Source: Bacillota bacterium (GTDB lineage Bacteria > Bacillota > Bacilli > Lactobacillales > Aerococcaceae). From it: 6,309 nt of DNA. The notes beneath the pieces were generated by a model that had not been told where the DNA came from, made no database searches, and saw nothing but the letters and a program-made list of their open reading frames with translations. The position numbers were made by a program, and so were the translations under genes. Position 1 is the stretch's first letter. Each line of letters begins with the position of its first letter. Location: NCBI GenBank assembly GCA_023442905.1, contig JAEZWY010000149.1:1-6309 (forward strand), written 5' to 3'. Below are positions 1 through 5,665 of the stretch, one piece after another.

Positions 1-659
1 TTGCCCTTGAAGAAGCTGGATTTGACTGCCAAGTGATGGTTATCGCTGACTCATCAAATGCCAAATTCGAGCAATCAATTCAAACGTTACTTGAAAACTT
101 AAAAGATACACAATTACTGGCTTTACCAAATGGGTCAATTTTTGGTAACCAAACGGATGAACAAGGCCGTGCTTGGGAATTGATCCTTAACAGACCGGAT
201 GTTAGCCAAGCTATTGACGCTCATTTACAAGCCGACCGCTTAATTATCGGGTCTGGATCTGTTTTTTCAGCCTTAATCCGCACTGGTTTAATTGAATTTG
301 GCCAAGTGACTGGTCATTCAGCGATTCGTGTTTTACCAAATAAAAACGGCAAGTTCGTTTCTGATTTGACTACTGGCCGTGTGGTTTCTGAAAAATCAGC
401 CTTTACCACTGGTCGAGCTAATAAAACCTATACCGCACCGCTTGCAACAGCATTCGGTCGCGTTGTATTAGGAGAAGCAGAAGAAAAAATCAAAGCTAAT
501 GGTCAAGTGATTGCCGCTTTTGATACTTATTTTGCAGAAGAAAATATTGACGGCTTATCTAGTCCAAACGGTTTAGTCTTGGGACCATCTCTTCATTTGA
601 AAGAAGTGGCCAAGACCTCTACCAAAACGTGCCAAGTCAAGGTGAAAATCCGTTCTTAA
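1..659 (+). CDS. purL: PurL C-terminus (FGAM synthase), degenerate glutaminase domain, 5' partial
   Basis: This is the 3' end of phosphoribosylformylglycinamidine synthase, the ATP-dependent enzyme converting FGAR to FGAM. The frame is open to the left edge (first full codon at base 3), and family similarity begins before the GTG at 33 and ATG at 36, so neither is the true start. Only the class I glutaminase domain is visible. It follows the long single-chain (streptococcal/clostridial) PurL pattern: an ALEEAG helix, LPNGS where LPGGF is usual, LIIGSGSVFSALIRTGL where LILGICNGFQALIKLGL is usual, and LATAFGRVV where VSHGEGRFV is usual. The nucleophile Cys is therefore Gly (255-257), the His is Thr (447-449) and the Glu is Phe (453-455). 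By family knowledge such a domain cannot hydrolyse glutamine. The last 20 or so residues (about 597-656) are out of the ancestral frame. A separate PurQ subunit is the alternative, but the long-PurL C-terminal signature makes it less likely. Confidence 0.87.
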   Translation, partial: ALEEAGFDCQVMVIADSSNAKFEQSIQTLLENLKDTQLLALPNGSIFGNQTDEQGRAWELILNRPDVSQAIDAHLQADRLIIGSGSVFSALIRTGLIEFGQVTGHSAIRVLPNKNGKFVSDLTTGRVVSEKSAFTTGRANKTYTAPLATAFGRVVLGEAEEKIKANGQVIAAFDTYFAEENIDGLSSPNGLVLGPSLHLKEVAKTSTKTCQVKVKIRS

Positions 660-691
660 CTGAAGCTTTTGCGTATTTAAACGCCAAATAG
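597..691 (+). other. Out-of-frame remnant of the normal PurL C-terminus (-1 frameshift)
   Basis: In the frame starting at 596/599, one base behind the purL frame, the DNA reads FERSGQDLYQNVP, then about 18 more residues to a TAG at 689-691. This closely matches the usual end of long PurL (HSERIGENLYKNVPG and on). Joining His (594-596) to this frame restores the family pattern and needs one extra base, most simply a fourth T in the TTT at 596-598. The restored stop would touch the purE ribosome binding site, the compact layout expected in this operon. As written, purL instead ends at 657-659 with an unrelated basic tail. A real one-base deletion or a sequencing error in the T run would look the same. 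Confidence 0.8.
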
Positions 692-695
692 GAGG
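690..695 (+). promoter_or_regulatory. purE ribosome binding site
   Basis: A strong AGGAGG lies 10 bases before the purE ATG at 706. It overlaps the TAG (689-691) that would end purL if the frameshift were repaired, which suggests the two genes were once translated with almost no gap. Confidence 0.85.
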
Positions 696-705
696 ATATT
701 ATATT

Positions 706-1185
706 ATGTTCGTTAGAATTATTATGGGTAGTTCAAGTGATGTTGAAATTGCCCGCAAAGTAACTAGTAACCTAAGTAAATTTGAAATTCCTTACCAAGT
801 ATCTGTAATTTCGGCTCACCGCGCTTTAGATGATCTACAAGCCTTAGTTGGACAAAATGACGCTGACCTTTATATCGGTATTGCCGGTAAAGCGGCACAT
901 TTACCAGGGGTGATTGCTGGCATGACTGTTAAACCAGTAATCGGTGTACCGGTAAAATCTTCAACCTTGTCAGGTTTAGATGCCTTGTTATCTATCGTTC
1001 AAATGCCTAAAGGTGTCCCAGTTGCGACAGTGGCCCTTGATGGTGGCGAAAACGCGGCTATTTTAGCTGTACAAGTTTTAGCGGTGGCAGACCAAGCTTT
1101 AACAGAAAAATTAAACGACTATAAAAAAGAATTAAGCGCTGGTGTTCGCGACATGAACAACGAAGCAGCGATTCAAGCGTTGTAG
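706..1185 (+). CDS. purE: PurE, N5-carboxyaminoimidazole ribonucleotide mutase (class I)
   Basis: PurE acts in the cytoplasm and, in its class I form, rearranges N5-CAIR (made by PurK) to CAIR. The 159 residues match the family's usual length. Visible signatures are MGSSSD at residues 7-12 (usually MGSxSD), SAHR at about 36-39 with the catalytic-site His, AAHLPG at about 63-68, IGVPV and SGLDALLSIVQMP. The AAHLPG motif marks class I rather than the animal-type class II AIR carboxylase. Two conserved stretches differ: the usual SAHRTP is SAHRAL, and the usual AGAGGAAH reads GIAGKAAH, placing a Lys next to the active-site loop. The GKAGA-type segment is about one residue shorter (ALDGGENAA). 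It sits between purL and purF with no purK alongside, so its carboxylated substrate must come from a purK elsewhere. The family call is firm; the effect of the changes is unknown. Confidence 0.95.
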   Translation: MFVRIIMGSSSDVEIARKVTSNLSKFEIPYQVSVISAHRALDDLQALVGQNDADLYIGIAGKAAHLPGVIAGMTVKPVIGVPVKSSTLSGLDALLSIVQMPKGVPVATVALDGGENAAILAVQVLAVADQALTEKLNDYKKELSAGVRDMNNEAAIQAL

Positions 1186-1186
1186 T

Positions 1187-1199
1187 AGGTGGCTAAATG
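1187..1199 (+). promoter_or_regulatory. purF ribosome binding site, in-frame TAA and start codon
   Basis: AGGTGG (1187-1192) is followed by CTAAATGAGT. The TAA at 1194-1196 is in frame with and directly before the ATG at 1197, so purF cannot start further upstream. This matters because Bacillus-type PurF carries a short propeptide before its catalytic Cys; here no such extension is possible and residue 2 is truly Ser. Confidence 0.9.
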
Positions 1200-2447
1200 A
1201 GTGGTATTTTAGGCGTTTACTCTTTCGATAATATTGAAGCATTTCCGCATCTATATTACGGTCTCTATGCTTTACAACACCGAGGGCAAGCGGCTGTCGG
1301 TATTGGGACAATTACGCCAGATGGTGACAGTCAATTGATCCGTGAAAAAGGGTTAATCAGTGAACATTTTGGTGACGGTTTGATTGAACATATGCCGGGG
1401 AATAAGGGGATTGGATTTGTCCAATACCCCTTTGAAAACCGGGAAAGTGAGCCTATGCCTTTTTACCATGAGGGGGCTTTAATGGCGATTGATGGGGAAA
1501 TTGAAAATGAAGATTTCACCTACCAGGCTTGTATTGAAGTGCTTGGGCAAGATATTGAAACAATTAAGGCTTATTTTGAAGCTTTAATCGGTAAATTTAC
1601 CTTGATTTATATGAACAATGACCGGTTTATCGCCTATAAACATTTGGACGGGATTAAACCTTTAGCCATTGGGAAGATGGACGATACCATCATTGCGAGT
1701 TCAGAAACGGCAGCTATTGATTCGATTGCTGGGCACGTAATTCGTGAAATCCAACCGGGTGAATTGTTTATTCAAACAAAAACACAATGCATTTCTTACT
1801 ACCTATCAGCCAACATGGAAGCAACTGAAAGCCTGGATGCCTTCGAGTTTATTTATACGGCGCGTCCGGATTCCATTCTAGACGGGATTTCTGTCTATGA
1901 TGCTCGTTATCGTTTAGGGGAAACCTTATGGCAAGAAGACCAATTGCACAAAGGAATTGTGATTGGGGCACCAGAATCGGGTGTGATTTCGTCTATGGGT
2001 TATGCTAAGGCGTCAGGATTACCCTATGAGCAAGGATTTGTTCGTAACCGCTATATTGGCCGGACCTTTATCCAGTCATCGCAAACCATTCGTGAACGAA
2101 ATATTGAAATCAAATTGACCCCAATTAAGAGTATTGTGGCCAATCGTGAAGTCATTTTAATCGACGATTCTATTGTGCGGGGTTCAACTATTAAACGAAC
2201 GGTCAACACCCTAAAAGAAGCAGGCGCAAGTAAGATTCATGTGCGAATTGCTGCGCCACCAGTTGTGAAGGGTGAATCGATGACCGTGGATATTCCAGAC
2301 AAGCACCAACTTGTGGCTTACAACCGATCGATTGAAGAAGTGAGAGATTTGATTGGCTGTGATAGCTTGAAATATATTTCTTTAGATGGCTTCCACCGTG
2401 CCATCGGGCGCAGTAAACTTTATGAACCTTATTTTACTGAAGAATAA
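1197..2447 (+). CDS. purF: PurF, amidophosphoribosyltransferase with disabled glutaminase domain
   Basis: PurF makes 5-phosphoribosylamine from PRPP, the first committed purine step, normally with ammonia released from glutamine by an N-terminal Ntn-hydrolase domain. The phosphoribosyltransferase half looks sound: ARPDS at 222-226, NRYIGRTFIQ at 284-293, and the PRPP loop VILIDDSIVRGST at 319-331. The glutaminase half does not. The N-terminal catalytic Cys is Ser2, the usual HVRYAT is FVQYPF (Arg to Gln76), and the usual HNGNLVN is IDGEIEN (Asn to Asp99). About 20 residues that normally carry the SSDTEV motif, with another glutamine-binding Asp, are missing after residue 105. LQHRGQ at 26-31 and ASSETAA at 167-173 confirm that it is an intact homologue. 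At 416 residues it is short (about 470 in Bacillus). The four Fe-S cysteine positions of Bacillus PurF are Asp214, Glu360, Tyr409 and Tyr412. It probably works with free ammonia. A regulatory or otherwise repurposed paralogue is the alternative. Confidence 0.93.
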   Translation: MSGILGVYSFDNIEAFPHLYYGLYALQHRGQAAVGIGTITPDGDSQLIREKGLISEHFGDGLIEHMPGNKGIGFVQYPFENRESEPMPFYHEGALMAIDGEIENEDFTYQACIEVLGQDIETIKAYFEALIGKFTLIYMNNDRFIAYKHLDGIKPLAIGKMDDTIIASSETAAIDSIAGHVIREIQPGELFIQTKTQCISYYLSANMEATESLDAFEFIYTARPDSILDGISVYDARYRLGETLWQEDQLHKGIVIGAPESGVISSMGYAKASGLPYEQGFVRNRYIGRTFIQSSQTIRERNIEIKLTPIKSIVANREVILIDDSIVRGSTIKRTVNTLKEAGASKIHVRIAAPPVVKGESMTVDIPDKHQLVAYNRSIEEVRDLIGCDSLKYISLDGFHRAIGRSKLYEPYFTEE

Positions 2448-2466
2448 GCGACAGATAGAAGATAAT

Positions 2467-2473
2467 AGGAGAG
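2467..2473 (+). promoter_or_regulatory. purM ribosome binding site
   Basis: AGGAGAG lies 4 bases before the purM ATG at 2478, in the 30-base gap after purF. Confidence 0.75.
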
Positions 2474-2477
2474 CGAA

Positions 2478-3503
2478 ATGGGATTAGATTATAAGTCTGC
2501 TGGGGTCAACAAAGAAGCCGGCTACCAGCAGGTACAATTAATTAAAGACATGATGAAAGCCACTTATACAGATCAAGTGATGACTGAAACAGGTGGCTTT
2601 TCAGGTATGGTTGAACTAGGTGCGTCTGATATGAAGGCGCCCGTCTTAGTTTCTGGAACTGACGGGGTGGGGACCAAATTAATGGTGGCCCAAGAAGTTG
2701 GTATCCATGATACCGTTGGGATGGACCTTGTCGCGATGTGTGTCAATGACATTATCTGCCAAGGTGCCAAGCCCTTATTTTTCCTTGACTATATTGCAAC
2801 AGGTAAACTAGTTCCTGGAAAAATGGCCAGCATCGTCCAAGGGGTAGCCGATGGTTGTAAACAAGCTGGTGCTGCCTTAATTGGTGGTGAAACTGCTGAA
2901 ATGCCAGGTATGTATGGCGAAGATGATTATGATTTGGCTGGATTTGCCGTCGGTCTTGTCGATAAAGAAAAAATCATTTCAGGAAAAGACATCAAAGCGG
3001 GCGATATCGCTATTGCCTTGCCGTCTTCTGGCATCCATTCTAATGGATTTTCTTTAGTTAGAGCAATATTAGAAAAAAATAAGATTGATTTTAATAATCA
3101 ATATCGAGATACTAATAAGACGGTGGGCGAAGTTTTACTGACACCCACAAAAATCTATGCTAAAGATGTGCTAGCTTTAATCGAGGCCGTGACTGTCAAA
3201 GGGTTAGCCCATATTACAGGCGGTGGTTTATTTGAAAACGTACCGCGTACTTTACCTGAAGGCCTTGGTTTAGCGGTTAAGCGTGACCAAATCCCAACGC
3301 TAGATATTTTTGACTATTTACAAGATCTAGGCCAGGTGGCAGAGGACGAAATGTTTGGGACCTTTAACATGGGGGTCGGTATGGTCATTTTTCTAGACCC
3401 AGCGGATGTTGACACAGCCTTACAAGTTTTAGCGGCTAATGACAGCGGCGCCTTTAAATTAGGGCAAGTGACGACGCAAGCTGACGGGGTATCTTTTGTA
3501 TGA
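2478..3503 (+). CDS. purM: PurM, phosphoribosylformylglycinamidine cyclo-ligase (AIR synthetase)
   Basis: PurM closes the imidazole ring, converting FGAM to AIR with ATP in the cytoplasm, and so uses the product of PurL directly. The 341 residues match the family length. Visible motifs include DYKSAGV at 4-10, VLVSGTDGVGTKL at 56-68 (the Gly/Asp-rich ATP-binding segment), MDLVAMCVNDI at 82-92, PLFFLDY at 99-105, GGETAEMPGMY at 136-146, the SSGIHSNGFSLVR loop near 183-195, ITGGGLFENVPR near 246-257 and the FNMGVGM strand near the C-terminus. None of the recognised active-site positions is altered, in contrast to the upstream purF and purL. Its stop overlaps the purN start. Confidence 0.98.
   Translation: MGLDYKSAGVNKEAGYQQVQLIKDMMKATYTDQVMTETGGFSGMVELGASDMKAPVLVSGTDGVGTKLMVAQEVGIHDTVGMDLVAMCVNDIICQGAKPLFFLDYIATGKLVPGKMASIVQGVADGCKQAGAALIGGETAEMPGMYGEDDYDLAGFAVGLVDKEKIISGKDIKAGDIAIALPSSGIHSNGFSLVRAILEKNKIDFNNQYRDTNKTVGEVLLTPTKIYAKDVLALIEAVTVKGLAHITGGGLFENVPRTLPEGLGLAVKRDQIPTLDIFDYLQDLGQVAEDEMFGTFNMGVGMVIFLDPADVDTALQVLAANDSGAFKLGQVTTQADGVSFV
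3500..3503 (+). promoter_or_regulatory. purM-purN ATGA start/stop overlap
   Basis: The purN ATG (3500-3502) overlaps the purM TGA (3501-3503). The only upstream purine stretch is a weak GGGG at about 3485-3488, so purN is probably translated by coupling to purM. Confidence 0.8.
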
Positions 3504-4063
3504 TTAAAATTGGGGTTTTAATTTCTGGCGGTGGGACCAATCTGCAGGCCATTATAGATGCTTGTCGGTTAGGCGACTTACCAGCTAAAGTGTCAGTGGT
3601 CATTTCAAATAAGGCAGATGCTTATGGTTTAGAACGGGCCAAAAAGGCTGGGATTGACCAAGTATATACCAATGATGATGAGCGGATTCTAGCGACTTTA
3701 CAGGGCTATGACGTGGATATTGTGGTTTTAGCAGGATACTTGAAATTGATTGCCAAAGACCTGGTCCAAGCTTTTGAAGGCCGGATGTTGAATATTCATC
3801 CGTCACTTATTCCGGCATTTTCAGGTAAGGGGTATTACGGGTTAAAAGTCCATCAAGCAGCTATTGATCGCGGGGTTAAAGTGACTGGGGCTACCGTTCA
3901 TTTAGTGGACGAAAATTTTGATGAGGGGAAAATTCTGATTCAAGAGGTGGTAGCCATTTTGCCCACAGACACTGCAGAAACCTTGCAGGCACGCGTTTTA
4001 TCAGTAGAACATAGGATATTGATTACAGCTATCGCTGAAGTCATTGGCGGTCTAGACGGCTAG
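3500..4063 (+). CDS. purN: PurN, phosphoribosylglycinamide formyltransferase
   Basis: PurN transfers the formyl group of 10-formyl-tetrahydrofolate to GAR, giving FGAR. The phosphate-binding SGGGTNLQAII lies at 9-19, SNKADAYGLERA at 36-47 and VVLAGYLKLI at 75-84. The catalytic Asn and His are in NIHPSL (Asn98, His100), and the catalytic Asp is Asp141 in the VTGATVHLVDENFDEG segment (128-143). The GKGYYGLKVHQA stretch (109-120) is of the clostridial/Bacillus type. At 187 residues it is at the short end of the family, with a shortened segment before VVLAGY (about residues 52-70). All three catalytic residues are present, so it should be active. It uses folate rather than glutamine and shows none of the degeneration seen in purF and purL. 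Confidence 0.97.
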   Translation: MIKIGVLISGGGTNLQAIIDACRLGDLPAKVSVVISNKADAYGLERAKKAGIDQVYTNDDERILATLQGYDVDIVVLAGYLKLIAKDLVQAFEGRMLNIHPSLIPAFSGKGYYGLKVHQAAIDRGVKVTGATVHLVDENFDEGKILIQEVVAILPTDTAETLQARVLSVEHRILITAIAEVIGGLDG

Positions 4064-4094
4064 GTTTAGCTATTAGACGAAGAATAAATAATAC

Positions 4095-4109
4095 GGAGAC
4101 ATAAGGAGA
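4095..4109 (+). promoter_or_regulatory. purH ribosome binding site with duplicated GGAGAC
   Basis: AAGGAGA (4103-4109) lies 5 bases before the purH ATG at 4115. The hexamer GGAGAC occurs twice, at 4095-4100 and 4105-4110, so a second weaker Shine-Dalgarno copy sits 10 bases upstream. The 51-base purN-purH gap shows no hairpin followed by a T run, so no terminator is seen. Confidence 0.7.
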
Positions 4110-4114
4110 CGAAT

Positions 4115-5635
4115 ATGAAAAGAGCTTTAATTTCTGTTTACGATAAGACTGGTATTGTTGAATTTGCGACCAAATTAGACCAATTAGGTTGGGAAATCAT
4201 CTCTACAGGTGGGACAAAATCTTTATTAGAAGAGGCTGGAATCAAGGTGATTTCTGTTGAAGAAGTGACCAATTCACCTGAGATTTTACAGGGGCGTGTG
4301 AAGACTTTACACCCACATATTCATGGTGGGATCTTATTCAACCGTGACATTCCTGAACATCAAGAAACAGTTGATGAATTAGGGATTCATGCCATCGATA
4401 TGGTGATTAACAGCTTATACCCATTTGAAGAAACCGTGAAAAATGCGGACTCATCTAAGGCAGAAATTATTGAAAAAATTGATGTTGGAGGGCCTTCAAT
4501 GATCCGTGCAGCAGCTAAAAACTACAAAGACGTCTTAATTGTTACTGACGCAGCGGATTATGATTTAGTTGCTGACGCTTTGGAAAATGATAACAATACC
4601 CTTGAATTACGGGAAAACTTAGCTGCAAAAGCCTTCAGATTAACGGCTTTCTATGATGCCATGATCGCTGAGTACTTTACTGGCCTAGCTGATGAAAAAT
4701 TCCCAGAATTATTGACAAAAGCCTTCCGTTATAAGGAAGAATTGCGTTACGGGGAAAATCCCCACCAAGCAGCTGTTTACTATGAAAGTCCACTTGAAGA
4801 AGACTTTGACCTAGAACAATTACATGGGAAACAAATTTCTTACAACAACTACAATGACATGCGGGCCAATATGGACCTTGTCCAAGAGTTTGACGAGCCA
4901 GTTTGTGTGGCAGTCAAACATGCCAATCCATGTGGAGTAGCGGTTGCTGGTACACCGGCAGAAGCCTACAGGAAAGCATTTGCTGGGGACCCAGTGTCTA
5001 TTTTCGGTGGGATTATTGGTTTTAACCGTACGGTTGATGCTGAAACGGCTGAAGAATTGTCGAAAATTTTCCTAGAAATTATCGTGGCGCCTGACTTTAC
5101 GGAAGAAGCTTTTGCCATTTTGGCCAAAAAGAAAAATCTACGTTTAGTTAAATCGACTAAATTAGGTGAATTCAAGGGTAAAGGGACAACTTACAAGGAA
5201 ACAGTAGGTGGCTTGTTAATCCAAGATAAAGACTTACCGATCTACGCTGAAACAGGTCTTGAACTTAAAACAGACCGTCAAGTAACGGACAAAGAGTTAG
5301 AAGATATGGACTTCGCTTGGAAAGTGGCTAAACACTGTGCGTCAAACGCCATGGTCATTGCAAAAGACAAACAAACCTACGCTTTAGGTCACGGGGAAGT
5401 GCGTCGCGTATGGGCGCTTGAAGATGCCTTACAACGGTCTGAATTCCCATTAGAAGGGGCAGTTGTCGCTTCAGACGGCTTCTTCTTCCCAGATACCATC
5501 GATAGTTTACATGAATATGGCATTAAAGCCATCGTACAACCAGGTGGTTCTGTCCAAGATGAGAAAGTGATTCAAGCAGCTAAAGATTACGATATTTCAG
5601 TTGTGTTCACTGGCATGCGTCATTTCAAACACTAA
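4115..5635 (+). CDS. purH: PurH, bifunctional AICAR transformylase / IMP cyclohydrolase
   Basis: PurH performs the last two steps to IMP: formylation of AICAR with 10-formyl-THF, then ring closure. The N-terminal cyclohydrolase domain (about 1-190) shows SVYDKTG at 7-13, STGGT at 30-34, GRVKTLHPHIHGG at 60-72 and IDVGGPSMIRAAAKN at 122-136. The transformylase domain shows LRYGENPHQ at 210-218, SYNNYND at 242-248, the catalytic Lys-His of VKHANPCG at 267-274, SIFGGIIGFNR, a conserved SNAMVIAKD and the terminal MRHFKH. The 506 residues fit the family. Two C-terminal motifs are unusual: the normal GAGQ(M/Q)xR reads GHGEVRR at 425-431, and the normal SDAFFPFPD reads SDGFFFPD at 453-460, one residue shorter. 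The Lys-His pair and the Arg of the first motif are kept, so activity is likely, but the AICAR/folate pocket may be reshaped. Confidence 0.97.
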   Translation: MKRALISVYDKTGIVEFATKLDQLGWEIISTGGTKSLLEEAGIKVISVEEVTNSPEILQGRVKTLHPHIHGGILFNRDIPEHQETVDELGIHAIDMVINSLYPFEETVKNADSSKAEIIEKIDVGGPSMIRAAAKNYKDVLIVTDAADYDLVADALENDNNTLELRENLAAKAFRLTAFYDAMIAEYFTGLADEKFPELLTKAFRYKEELRYGENPHQAAVYYESPLEEDFDLEQLHGKQISYNNYNDMRANMDLVQEFDEPVCVAVKHANPCGVAVAGTPAEAYRKAFAGDPVSIFGGIIGFNRTVDAETAEELSKIFLEIIVAPDFTEEAFAILAKKKNLRLVKSTKLGEFKGKGTTYKETVGGLLIQDKDLPIYAETGLELKTDRQVTDKELEDMDFAWKVAKHCASNAMVIAKDKQTYALGHGEVRRVWALEDALQRSEFPLEGAVVASDGFFFPDTIDSLHEYGIKAIVQPGGSVQDEKVIQAAKDYDISVVFTGMRHFKH

Positions 5636-5654
5636 TGACGAGCTGTTAATTCCT

Positions 5655-5662
5655 AAGGAGAA
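5655..5662 (+). promoter_or_regulatory. purD ribosome binding site
   Basis: AAGGAGAA lies 3 bases before the purD ATG at 5666, in the 30-base gap after purH. No terminator-like hairpin is visible in this gap. Confidence 0.8.
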
Positions 5663-5665
5663 ATC

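Noticed and set aside
590..605. Programmed -1 ribosomal frameshift in purL
   Set aside because: The site (cat ttg aaa) is not an X XXY YYZ slippery heptamer: slipping to ttt gaa would break pairing of the A-site Lys tRNA. No clear stimulatory hairpin or internal Shine-Dalgarno was seen. A deletion or sequencing error is simpler.
33..659. A separate small gene starting at GTG 33
   Set aside because: Family similarity and the open frame continue upstream to the window edge, and no ribosome binding site precedes base 33; this is the C-terminal part of PurL.
706..1185. PurE as a class II (animal-type) AIR carboxylase
   Set aside because: The AAHLPG motif is class I; the class II SNGLGPV-type motif is absent.
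2573..2770. Minus-strand open frame opposite purM (and similar ones at 3600-3806 and 4966-5175)
   Set aside because: All are antisense to conserved coding sequence and have no recognisable family or gene context of their own.
4064..4114. Possible terminator or internal promoter in the purN-purH gap
   Set aside because: There is no GC-rich hairpin with a T tract and no convincing -35/-10 pair; the AT-rich stretch is short and followed by a ribosome binding site.
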